NCBI GenBank assembly: GCA_009746045.1
Contig: RPFO01000015.1
Span: 3,650,764 to 3,714,763 of the forward strand
Source: Mesostigma viride
Lineage: Eukaryota > Streptophyta > Mesostigmatophyceae > Mesostigmatales > Mesostigmataceae
Reading direction: 5' to 3'
Length of the DNA: 64,000 bases
Shown: positions 1 through 11,300 of the stretch, piece by piece
Position numbering within the stretch: the first letter of the stretch is position 1
Layout: each line of letters begins with the position of its first letter
Made by a program: the position numbers and the translations under genes
Notes under the pieces: model-generated
The model's database searches: none
The model's input: only the letters and a program-made list of their open reading frames with translations
Told to the model about the DNA's origin: nothing

Positions 1-180
1 GGCTGCCCCGCCCGCGCTCGGGGTAGGGACCGGCCCCATCCTAACGCCGGCGCCCGGCTTAGTGATGGCCCAAGCACCCCTGAGATAGCTTACATCATCC
101 ATTCCATCCCATGTTCCCCTCCCACTGAGGACTTATGCTCACGTGACGCAGTCACGTGTCTTTAATTAACTAATTAATTA
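1..180 (+). mobile_element. LINE 3' end with (TTAA)n-type tail
   Basis: The last ~100 bases match the 3' end of the LINE copy at 58383-58484 almost base for base: the stretch from GATAGCTTA through a palindromic CACGTGAC-GCA-GTCACGTG hairpin and TCT, followed by an ATTA/TTAA tail. Upstream similarity (CCCAAGCACCCCTG before AGATAGCTTA) is weaker, so bases 1-80 are probably divergent LINE coding or 3' UTR. The family is a non-LTR retrotransposon whose C-terminus is seen better at 57.7-58.4 kb. The left edge is cut by the window. Confidence 0.55.
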
Positions 181-296
181 AGCACCCCTGATCGCCCGTG
201 ACGCTGCTCCTTTCCCAGTACTGGAAACCACCCGATCATCTACCAATGGTACTGCGTGGCCGCACCCTGCAATGAGAGGAGATAATCCTCATATCA

Positions 297-726
297 AGGA
301 GACAACCAGCGCAGGCCAGAAATCGGGAGAATCCGGACCATGGTAGCTCGAGCCTGCCGTTATCTTGTCCGCGTGTTCGAGTCGTTCAGGATGATGAATA
401 TGAATGGTAATGGAAATGTGTATCCGTGTGCATTGAAATTATGGCTGGCTTACGTGTAGAGCGACTAGATGACCTAGACGGTGGGGCCGGAAACAGCATG
501 CTTGATCAGGGCGTGTGTTTCGAGCCTAGCTGGCCGGGAGTGTCTAGTGGTGAGCACCATTGCTGCGATCGCTCTCCCACCATTTACGAGGAAATACCCG
601 CAAATGGAAAACCACTGAAAAGGTCTAGCTAGTCAGTCATCACGTTAGCCATGCCATGATTCCAAATGTCCAAGAACTGCACACGGTGTAAAGGCAAAAA
701 GCCGGAGGACATCACTTTCAAATGTG
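297..726 (+). repeat. Dispersed repeat, second copy inverted at 57204-57632
   Basis: About 430 bases beginning near AGACAACCAGCGCAGGCC are nearly identical to the reverse complement of 57204-57632. Similarity stops abruptly at AAATGTGCGGC in both copies, after which the two loci diverge. It is part of an unidentified repeat family, perhaps the 5' portion of a transposon. It holds the start of the small Cys-rich ORF described separately. Confidence 0.75.
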
Positions 727-845
727 CGGCACCTCATATCTCCGCTGGCGCTCCCGCATCTCCGGAGTCGGAGTATCACGGTCCATGTTACAATCGCGCA
801 GCACTCCCCGCTGCAACACGTTACTGGCCGCATCTCGCCGAGTGA
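666..845 (+). CDS. Small Cys-rich (zinc-ribbon-like) ORF in a repeat
   Basis: A 59-codon ORF starting MSKNCTRCKGKKPED. It contains CxxC near residues 5-8, then TFKC, with a further Cys near residue 43, so it could bind a metal ion, but no named family is recognised. The inverted copy near 57.2 kb keeps the same reading frame through CTRCKGKKPEDSTFKCAA, although its ATG codon is ACG there; the two proteins diverge after that point. Conservation of the frame suggests the segment once coded for protein, probably as an exon of a transposon gene. No promoter or neighbouring exon is visible. Confidence 0.35.
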   Translation: MSKNCTRCKGKKPEDITFKCAAPHISAGAPASPESEYHGPCYNRAALPAATRYWPHLAE

Positions 846-1041
846 CCGGAAATAGGCCTTGAAAAGCCCACAAACACCGGTGGTGAGTGATAACCACCTC
901 CCACTTGACCCTATCCACAAAACCACAGTTCGCACTCAGCACCACGTAGGCCACTGCCTCAAACACCGGCGGCACCATATTAGCACGCGTACTGCGCACT
1001 GACCTGCTTGGCGCCATCAGGCCGACCATCTCCCATAGCAC
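718..1041 (-). pseudogene. Remnant of retroelement accessory-ORF domain
   Basis: The minus-strand translation contains CGF.D, then VVITHHRCLWAFQGLFP. This resembles CGFLD and VVLTQHRYYWAFLGLFP in the accessory ORF of the Ty3/gypsy-type fossil at 17.2-26.8 kb. The resemblance is at protein level and extends about 60-80 residues. I read it as an old fossil piece of a related element. It overlaps the small Cys-rich ORF on the opposite strand. The function of the domain is unknown. Confidence 0.4.
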
Positions 1042-2075
1042 TTGACATCCGGCTCAACGCAATAACGTGGATGCCGGATTGCCCCGATGCCCGGTGCCTC
1101 TGTTGAGGTATACGTTGATAAAAGTTAACTTCATAGTAGTACAATTACATCTTTTGACTACGTTGCCTGCGCTGGTTGTCTATTTGATTAAACGCACCAA
1201 ATCTTCTATAATTCCTTCCACGGCGTTGGATCGCCATGCGTCCAGAAATAGTTGTCTCACTTAATAATAGACATGAGCTAGTCTCCTCTGGTTCAACAGC
1301 TACTCCAAAGTCACCGCCTTTTGTATTAAGATCACTGAGCTCCCAAGAAGACCAGCATTTGATTGAATACAATAAGTGGAGCCCTGCCACAAATGCAGCA
1401 GTTAACAGTGGCCTTAAGGTTTCTCAATCCGCACGCGGAAGCAAGAAGCCTCCAGGGTGGGAGGGAGGGGTAAGAAACAATTGCGGATCATTGCCTGCCT
1501 AGCTTGCTTAAGGCATGGCCCGCCGACACACAAGCTGACATCATCCTAAATTAAGTAACACCAGCATGCGTCACACGCCGGCCTGAACAGTGTTGAAAAC
1601 GCCACTACAAACAACGTGGCCACGCACCCCCAGGCTAGTGCGTTAACCGTACAGGTAGTTGTACAAGGTTCCCAAGTTTGGCAAACAATAAACTCGCCCA
1701 TCGTCCCCCTTGGGCCGGTCCGAATCCACTATACAATAATTAATCACGACTCACTAAAGAAAACAAATCAGCCAAAGATTCGTTAAGCAGCCAGCCGACC
1801 CTACAGGTCCCCACCTAACCTCAGCTGGTGCAACCAAACACGAATCTTTGCAAGCAAGTCGTATAACACCTACAGTTAATTTTCTCGGACCACTAATTAA
1901 TAGCCACCGACCCTTATAAACAACCGGGTCATCCAAGGAGAATTCGGGCGAACAGGAAACCCTTTGTACAGATCGAATCAGTCAGCCCATGTCGCAGACA
2001 GCCTTCCACATCCAGGCCAAGGCATAGCGGCCCTATCTTTCCCGCATGCGTTAATTAAACTATATTCAGAGAAAA
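846..2075. other. Stretch without recognisable gene
   Basis: About 1.2 kb of mixed-composition sequence between the Cys-rich ORF and the LINE tail at 2.08 kb. Apart from the end of the accessory-domain remnant (to 1041), no long ORF, domain motif or tandem repeat stands out. It is flanked by two LINE 3' ends pointing toward each other. Confidence 0.5.
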
Positions 2076-2080
2076 CCGAT

Positions 2081-2163
2081 TAATTAATTAATTAATAGAC
2101 ACGTGACTGCGTCACGTGAGCATAAGTCCTCAGTGGGAGGGGAACATGGGATGGAATGGATGA
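2081..2163 (-). mobile_element. 5'-truncated LINE 3' end
   Basis: The reverse complement of this ~83-bp stretch is the same 3' terminus seen at 97-180 and 58400-58484: CATTCCATCCC, a CACGTGAC-GCA-GTCACGTG hairpin, TCT, then an ATTAATTA tail. It stops sharply after the first ~65 bases, as expected for a heavily 5'-truncated LINE insertion. It lies downstream of the SNRNP27-like stop codon, on the same strand as that gene. I could not identify a clear target-site duplication. Confidence 0.6.
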
Positions 2164-2373
2164 CCTCCGTTTTTGTATACGCCGCCCAAACCACTCGTCA
2201 ATTCAGTGCTTCAAGCAGTCTGCCTGAGCATCTTGCCTCGATCAACAGGGCATGTGTGTCAAATTTATCCACTTAAAAATGCATGAGCGCACCATGCTCA
2301 ATAATATCTAAATTACTGATGGTAGGGTCCCTGACACTCAAAACCAATAGTCACGCTTGCAAAGAATGCCGCA

Positions 2374-5300
2374 TTACTTGTTGACCTCCGAAGGCAGTGG
2401 TCGGTTGAAGCCACCTAAACAGGCAAGCATGACAAGGATTGGTGACATCAAACAAGGGGAGCCCACGGAGTACGTAAATTCAAACAATGTTTGAAAGCAT
2501 AGCAGGGTTGCTGCAACATATAAACATCAATCCTTACAATATGTGACGGATCGTCTAGCTACACTGTCGATATCAGATGGTTTGTGACACTGTGTGCAAT
2601 AAACCAGCTAAAATATTACGTTACTGCCGTTTTCTTCTAGTAATGAGTAGTACAACGGTCTAATCCTACTAAATAACTTCCAACCTGAATTTGAAGTTAC
2701 ATACGCTAATAAACTGCACACGTTACAAGACATGGACAGTGTAGCTTAAGCCAGTGCTGCAAGAAACAACTGGACCTGAAAGCTGGTCCTGGGCAGACAC
2801 AGTGGCATCACAGTAGAAGGAGGGGAAGGTTTGAGCTAACCCGTTTGGATACGTTCACATGACAACTCGATTCTTGGTGCACAACGCAAAGCCTGTCTCA
2901 ATCCACCTTACTATTTTCCCCTTGATATAAAAGGTATAAAGCCCTTAGCACCCTGTAAAGGCGAGGCACGTACCTAAGGAAAGCACACACTAGCTGTTTT
3001 CCTTAACAGACTAGGACAGCAACTCCCATGGCAACTTCCAAAGCAACAGCCAGCAAGCTACCGCCCCCCACCTGCAAAACAAATTTGCTATTCCCAAGCC
3101 TGGGCATAGGCCAGCATGAGATTCCTGCCCCCCACAAAAAACCCCAAAACCACGCATGACTTGAGCTGCGCAGATCAAATGTTCACTTCCTCACTGGTAA
3201 CCCTGGGCAATGATCTGTCCAACGCGTCCCAGGTCAGGGACACTGCAGCAATCAACGATTCCCAAGTCATCCCTCTCCAGTTCATCTACTGGAGCACCTC
3301 ACGCTTGCCTGATTGGTTCATCTACTGGAGCACCTCACGCTTACCTCTCCAGTTCATCTACTGGCACGCCTCACGCTTACCTGATTGGTCATTTACTGGC
3401 GCGCCTCACACTTACCTGATTGGTTCATCTACACAGTGTGGCGCGACTCACGCTTACCTCTTCGGTTTCTACTGATGCGCCTCATGCTTACCTCTTCGGT
3501 TTCTACTGGCGCGCCTCACGCTTACCTGATCGGGTCATGTACTGGCACGCCACGCCTCACGCTTACCTCTTCGGTTTCTACTGGCGCGCCTCACGCTTAC
3601 CTGATCGGGTCATGTACTGGCACGCCACGCCTCATGCTTACCTCTTCGGTTTCTACTGATGCGCCTCACGCTTACCTGATCGGGTCATGTACTGGCACGC
3701 CACGCCTCACGCTTACCTCTTCGGTTTCTACTGATGCGCCTCACGCTTACCTGATCGGGTCATGCACTGGCACGCCACGCCTCACGCTTACCTCTTCGGT
3801 TTCTACTGATGCGCCTCATGCTTACCTCTTCGGTTACTACTGGCGCGCCTCACGCTTACCTGATCGGGTCACGTACTGGCACGCCACGCCTCACGCTTAC
3901 CTGATCGGGTCATGCACTGGCACGCCACGCCTCATGCTTACCTCTTCGGTTTCTACTGATGCGCCTCACGCTTACCTGATCGGGTCATGCACTGGCACGC
4001 CACGCCTCACGCTTACCTCTTCGGTTTCTACTGGCGCGCCTCACGCTTACCTGATCTGGTCATGTACTGGCACGCCACGCCTCACGCTTACCTCTTCGGT
4101 TTCTACTGATGCGCCTCACGCATACCTGATCGGGTCATGTACTGGCACGCCACGCCTCATGCTTACTTCTTCGGTTTCTACTGATGCGCCTCACGCTTAC
4201 CTGATCGGGTCATGCACTGGCACGCCACGCCTCACGCTTACCTCTTCGGTTTCTACTGGCGCGCCTCACGCTTACCTGATCGGGTCATGCACTGGCACGC
4301 CACGCCTCACGCTTACCTCTTCGGTTTCTACTGATGCGCCTCACGCTTACCTGATCGGGTCATGCACTGGCACGCCACGCCTCACGCTTACCTCTTCGGT
4401 TTCTACTGGCGCGCCTCACGCTTACCTCTTCGGTTTCTACTGATGCGCCTCACGCTTACCTGATCGGGTCATGTACTGGCACGCCACGCCTCACGCTTAC
4501 CTCTTCGGTTTCTACTGATGCGCCTCACGCTTACCTGATCGGGTCATGCACTGGCACGCCACGCCTCACGCTTACCTCTTCGGTTTCTACTGATGCGCCT
4601 CACGCTTACCTGATCGGGTCATGTACTGGCACGCCACGCCTCGTGCTTACCTCTTCGGTTTCTACTGATGCGCCTCACGCTTACCTGATCGGGTCATGCA
4701 CTGGCACGCCACGCCTCACGCTTACCTCTTCGGTTTCTACTGATGCGCCTCACGCTTACCTGATCGGGTCATGCACTGGCACGCCACGCCTCACGCTTAC
4801 CTCTTCGGTTTCTACTGGCGCGCCTCACGCTTACCTCTTCGGTTTCTACTGATGCGCCTCACGCTTACCTGATCGGGTCATGTACTGGCACGCCACGCCT
4901 CACGCTTACCTCTTCGGTTTCTACTGATGCGCCTCACGCTTACCTGATCGGGTCATGCACTGGCACGCCACGCCTCACGCTTACCTCTTCGGTTTCTACT
5001 GATGCGCCTCACGCTTACCTGATCGGGTCATGTACTGGCACGCCACGCCTCGTGCTTACCTCTTCGGTTTCTACTGATGCGCCTCACGCTTACCTGATCG
5101 GGTCATGCACTGGCACGCCACGCCTCACGCTTACCTCTTCGGTTTCTACTGATGCGCCTCACGCTTACCTGATCGGGTCATGCACTGGCACGCCACGCCT
5201 CACTCTTACTTCTTCGGTTTCTACTGGCGCGCCTCACGCTTACCTGATCGGGTCATGCACTGGCACGCCACGCCTCACGCTTACTTCTTCGGTTTCTACT

Positions 5301-8300
5301 GGCGCGCCTCACGCTTACCTGATCGGGTCATGCACTGGCACGCCACGCCTCACGCTTACCTCTTCGGTTTCTACTGGCGCGCCTCACGCTTACCTCTTCG
5401 GTTTCTACTGATGCGCCTCACGCTTACCTGATCGGGTCATGTACTGGCACGCCACGCCTCATGCTTACCTCTTCGGTTTCTACTGATGCGCCTCACGCTT
5501 ACCTGATCAGGTCATGCACTGGCACGCCACGCCTCACGCTTACCTCTTCGGTTTCTACTGATGCGCCTCACGCTTACCTGATCGGGTCATGCACTGGCAC
5601 GCCACGCCTCACGCTTACCTCTTCGGTTTCTACTGATGCGCCTCACGCTTACCTGATCGGGTCATGTACTGGCACGCCACGCCTCGTGCTTACCTCTTCG
5701 GTTTCTACTGATGCGCCTCACGCTTACCTGATCGGGTCATGCACTGGCACGCCACGCCTCACGCTTACCTCTTCGGTTTCTACTGATGCGCCTCACGCTT
5801 ACCTGATCGGGTCATGTACTGGCACGCCACGCCTCGTGCTTACCTCTTCGGTTTCTACTGATGCGCCTCACGCTTACCTGATCGGGTCATGCACTGGCAC
5901 GCCACGCCTCACGCTTACCTCTTCGGTTTCTACTGATGCGCCTCACGCTTACCTGATCGGGTCATGCACTGGCACGCCACGCCTCACTCTTACTTCTTCG
6001 GTTTCTACTGGCGCGCCTCACGCTTACCTGATCGGGTCATGCACTGGCACGCCACGCCTCACGCTTACTTCTTCGGTTTCTACTGGCGCGCCTCACGCTT
6101 ACCTGATCGGGTCATGCACTGGCACGCCACGCCTCACGCTTACCTCTTCGGTTTCTACTGGCGCGCCTCACGCTTACCTCTTCGGTTTCTACTGATGCGC
6201 CTCACGCTTACCTGATCGGGTCATGTACTGGCACGCCACGCCTCATGCTTACCTCTTCGGTTTCTACTGATGCGCCTCACGCTTACCTGATCAGGTCATG
6301 CACTGGCACGCCACGCCTCACGCTTACCTCTTCGGTTTCTACTGATGCGCCTCACGCTTACCTGATCGGGTCATGCACTGGCACGCCACGCCTCACGCTT
6401 ACCTCTTCGGTTTCTACTGATGCGCCTCACGCTTACCTGATCGGGTCATGTACTGGCACGCCACGCCTCGTGCTTACCTCTTCGGTTTCTACTGATGCGC
6501 CTCACGCTTACCTGATCGGGTCATGCACTGGCACGCCACGCCTCACGCTTACCTCTTCGGTTTCTACTGATGCGCCTCACGCTTACCTGATCGGGTCATG
6601 CACTGGCACGCCACGCCTCACTCTTACTTCTTCGGTTTCTACTGGCGCGCCTCACGCTTACCTGATCGGGTCATGCACTGGCACGCCACGCCTCACGCTT
6701 ACTTCTTCGGTTTCTACTGGCGCGCCTCACGCTTACCTGATCGGGTCATGCACTGGCACGCCACGCCTCACGCTTACCTCTTCGGTTTCTACTGGCGCGC
6801 CTCACGCTTACCTCTTCGGTTTCTACTGATGCGCCTCACGCTTACCTGATCGGGTCATGTACTGGCACGCCACGCCTCATGCTTACCTCTTCGGTTTCTA
6901 CTGATGCGCCTCACGCTTACCTGATCAGGTCATGCACTGGCACGCCACGCCTCACGCTTACCTCTTCGGTTTCTACTGATGCGCCTCACGCTTACCTGAT
7001 CGGGTCATGCACTGGCACGCCACGCCTCACTCTTACTTCTTCGGTTTCTACTGATGCGCCTCACGCTTACCTGATCGGGTCATGCACTGGCACGCCACGC
7101 CTCACGCTTACTTCTTCGGTTTCTACTGATGCGCCTCACGCTTACCTGATCGGGTCATGTACTGGCACGCCACGCCTCATGCTTACCTCTTCGGTTTCTA
7201 CTGATGCGCCTCACGCTTACCTGATCGGGTCATGCACTGGCACGCCACGCCTCACGCTTACCTCTTCGGTTTCTACTGATGCGCCTCACGCTTACCTGAT
7301 CGGGTCATGCACTGGCACGCCACGCCTCACTCTTACTTCTTCGGTTTCTACTGATGCGCCTCACGCTTACCTGATCGGGTCATGTACTGGCACGCCACGC
7401 CTCATGCTTACCTCTTCGGTTCATGTACTGGCGCGCCTCGCGCTTGGTGTTCTTCTTGATTCCGCTCACGTGCACCCGCGCGTCGTCAACGTACTTTCCC
7501 TGTGCACCCGCAGCAATGTAAGGACGCAATAGCCAAGGCTAGTTAAACATGAACTCCAAGGATGCACGCAGGGAATCGGAAGGGCATATATTGCTTGCAG
7601 AAAATATTATAGAGACACAACACAACCATATGAACGGGGCATCTGTTTCACTGCCGCAGGCAAACAAAATTTACCGAAATTATTGATGATTAACGCACGA
7701 CCGGCAATTCACTCTCAAAGTTCCAACATGCCATCCTCCTACTTACATTCCTTGCCATCCTCATTGCTGATTGCTGAGACCTTTTAGGTTTTCTGTGTAC
7801 CAAGTCTCCAGACTGGGACAAAGCCTGATTCACCTAGAGCTCCTGCTGCTGTCAAATGCTGTTACCTCTGCACGTCAAAGTCCTTTCCAAAACAGATCAT
7901 GACAAGCTTTCGCCCGTACCGTCACCACACCCAAACAGCGAGCCATACAAACGAAGCAAAAGACTTCATATTTGACTCTCGAGCAGGGTGGTGAATTCAT
8001 TTTGTTGCATCCAAGGGAGCTGCCTACATGAGCTGCACTTGTAAGCTGTCTATACTATGCTGGCACCAAAAAGACAGTGGCACCACTCAGTGGCGTCACG
8101 CACATGGGTGGTGTCGAACCCGGTTGGGAAGCCGAACATTTTCATCATCTTCGTCTCCTCCTCGTGGCGTGCGGCCTCGGCCTCCGCGGCACGGAAAGCC
8201 TCCTCTTCTGCCTGGCGCTGCTTGGCCAGCTCAGCGCCCTCCTGGAGCAGCTGCTCAATCTGCCAGCATGAAGACCAACGGACGAAGGAGGCTGACCAAG

Positions 8301-11300
8301 ACAGCAAACATCAGCCCCATGACAGTGCCAGCCAGCAACAAAAGGCCACGTAATACAGAAATGCTACTAGATTTACCAGCATACCAGAACGATAAATTGC
8401 CTCGAGACCCCACAAAGGAGGCACGCTTTATACATCATTGAATGCCAAGAATTAAATCAACGGTGGCGGTGACAACATCGCCACGTGGCGGAGGAAAGCG
8501 AGCATCAACCAAAAGCATGCAGCAAGCTCGTGGTGAAAACCAAATGTGTATGCATCAGCAGCAACGAAACAATGTGAATACATGCCGTCGGATACTCCCA
8601 ATCCATCGCCATTCCCAAACACAAAGGCATTTTTATTTCCTTAGAGGAAATAAACCCCAATTGATCAACCGCCCACAAAATCCAGCCTGAAACCCCCAGG
8701 TTCCTGTTACAAATCTTAACGCAAAACCAGGTCTGCACCGTGTCCCTGCACTCTATTCAAACACTCCACTGCAGCTGCGCCATGGCCTTAATCAGCCCCC
8801 AACTAATACTGATATCTTCCTGAGCCTTATGTAAACACCGCAGCGCAGACGTACCCTGACCCCCACCACCTCCATACTAACGCCGGAGTAATCCTGTGAT
8901 TAGACGTTTCAAATCCGCAGCGCAGACGTACCCTGACCCCCACCACCTCCATACTAACGCCGGAGTAACCCTGTGATTAGACGTTTCAAATCCGCAGCGC
9001 AGACGTACCCTGACCCCCACCACCTCCATACTAACGCCGGAGTAATCCTGTGATTAGACGTTTCAAATCCGCAGCGCAGACGTACCCTGTCTGGGCGGCG
9101 TGGCGGAGGCGGCGGTGGCGCCTGCGGACCATCGTACACGTCCCCGCCCGTGTCCCACATCTCGGCATCCTCCATACTGCGGCCATCCCTGCGAGAGAAG
9201 CCGCCTCCGCCGTCAGCATCCTGGTCCCTCCAACCCCGCTGGTGGTTGTCCGCCTCCCGTTGCTGCCACCCGTCACGCTCCCTGCCCCCCTGGGGGCTGC
9301 GGCTGCGGCTCCCCCAGGCTCCCTGGCAGCGGCCGCCATCAGCTCCATACGCTCGGTTGGGGCTGGCACTGCGGCTGCGGCTGCGCGAGCAGCAAGGTCA
9401 AAGGTGGAGGCCGATCGACAGCCATTAGGCATCCTGCAGGGAACTGGTAGACTCTATCTACTCGTGAACCAACGACCGCAAATAGGTTCTGCGAGGGTGA
9501 CGCCATCCTTATGACTCCGCATCCTGCGCCGTAGAGCAAGAACCATGTGCAATGAGGGTGCGATCGCCAGGGTGGGATCACTTTAGCGGGAAAATAGTAC
9601 GCGCACTGCCATGCAAAAACGCTCGTTTCTCGGAGGACAGAGTAGCGCCATACGTGATCCGAAACGCAACCAAAATGTGACCTTAATATTCGACATCGAC
9701 AAAGTGCAAGGTACCAGCATGGCTGCTGCCGTTCCCCTACACATACCTGCACTCCCCCGTATCGATACCTGCACTGCCGCCATTCTGCCTTCCAAACACT
9801 TGCGCGGCTGCCTATACCTCCTACAAAAATGGTACCTGCGTTGCTGCCACTCCTCCCGCTCTGACCCCCACGCCTCCTCCCTTCCCTGCTGCTGCCGCTC
9901 GTCACCACCCCTGGCCGCCTCCCTGGCATCCCGCTCCGGCGTGGGCGTGCGCTGCCTCCGGTCCAGCTCGCGCTCGAGCTCCCGCTGCCTCTTGCGCTCC
10001 AGCTCCGCCGCCGAGAGCTCTTTGTCCTTCCCCTTGTCTTTGCGCGACTTCTCCTTGGCCCTCTCCCTCTCCCTCTCCTTCTCCCGCTCTCGCTCCCGTT
10101 CATACTCCCACTCGCGCTCCCTCTCCCTCTCCCTCTCCCGCTCCCTCTCACGCTGCTCTTTCAGCTCCCGCTCGCGAGACGCCTCACCGTCAGACTCCCG
10201 GTCCTCTGATGGGCTCCGCCTGGTGGTCGGCCGTAATAAAGAAGAAGGAGGAACACGTTGGGCACGTATGCCAGTGAAAAGAACCAAACCTGGTACACGC
10301 CTCGTTGCAAGAATGGCTTGTGGGGAGGGTGGACAAAACCAAGAAAGACGGCTTTGGACATGTTGCACGGATAATCTTGCCTGATGGCGAAACACGATCA
10401 AGTTACATTCGCACATGCGGCATGAATGAAACGAATACGCCATGAAAACAATCCAGTTATAATACAATGACAAAAAAAATGGGTACAGGGTTACCAAGTA
10501 ACGTGCACAGAGAGTCACACATACACATATCATGGCACAGTCATAGTACCACCGCACACCTTGCAAGATAAGGGTCCCATGCAGGCAGATGGCGACAGTG
10601 CACATTGTGGGCGGGAAACGCAGGGACGCGATGCCCGAGTCGGCAATGGAAGGGAAAATAGTGCACAGCAAGCAGTGCTTCCAGCGCAAGAGAAGCCCAT
10701 GGTCTTGCAAATCACAGGCACAAGCCAATGGTCTTGCAAATCACAGGCACAAGCCAATGTCTAATGGCCAACTGTGTGTGGCGGCGAACTAAATGGAATG
10801 GGTGCAAGGAGAGACACCAGCGGAACCCCTTGCATGCAAACGTACGCGGCGCCAGGTATCAGCGGGCATATTTACGGTGACATTTGTGCATGGTGTGGGT
10901 TATGCAAGACGACCGGGAGTAGGTTGAACGCATGAAGCAGAATTCCCAGCTCCAGCGAACAAGCTAGCTTTTCTAAGAAAACATTCAGCCTGCATAATAC
11001 AGGCCTGTGCCTGTGTTATTCCTGCTTCGCAATGGTTGTCGGTGAGGGGAGCACGCATCCACTTGGGTGGGTGCCTTGCACGCAGGCACGCAAGCTCACA
11101 ACAACAAAGCATCCGGTGTCAGACAGCTGCTCTGTGCTGAGGAAGCACTGCGGATGCACAGCAAGCGTGCCTGGTGTGAGCAACGGAGGTAGCGTAGACA
11201 CTGAGGTGCCATGACATTAGGTGTCAAGTGATCTTCCACGATACGGGTGGCCCCCCAGTCCCCCCACCTCCCCAACTCTCCCGCCCAAACTCACTCTCCA

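Noticed and set aside
97-2163. Reading the inverted repeats at 97-160 and 2100-2163 as terminal inverted repeats of one DNA transposon
   Set aside because: The same sequence elsewhere (58.4 kb, 38.3 kb) is the 3' end of a LINE with tail, once with a clean target duplication, so these are more simply two opposed LINE tails.
3280-7411. CRISPR-like direct repeats
   Set aside because: There are no unique spacers, the units are contiguous and derived from an exon-intron boundary, and the genome is eukaryotic.
3385-7532. Long plus-strand ORFs of 25-residue repeats across 3.4-7.5 kb
   Set aside because: The 75-bp period is a multiple of three without stops in one frame, so the ORFs are an artefact of the intronic minisatellite on the opposite strand of a real gene.
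9583-10728. A separate 381-codon gene with an RE-rich centre on the minus strand
   Set aside because: Only 10205-9836 is exon 3 of the SNRNP27-like gene; the flanks are introns with proper splice signals.
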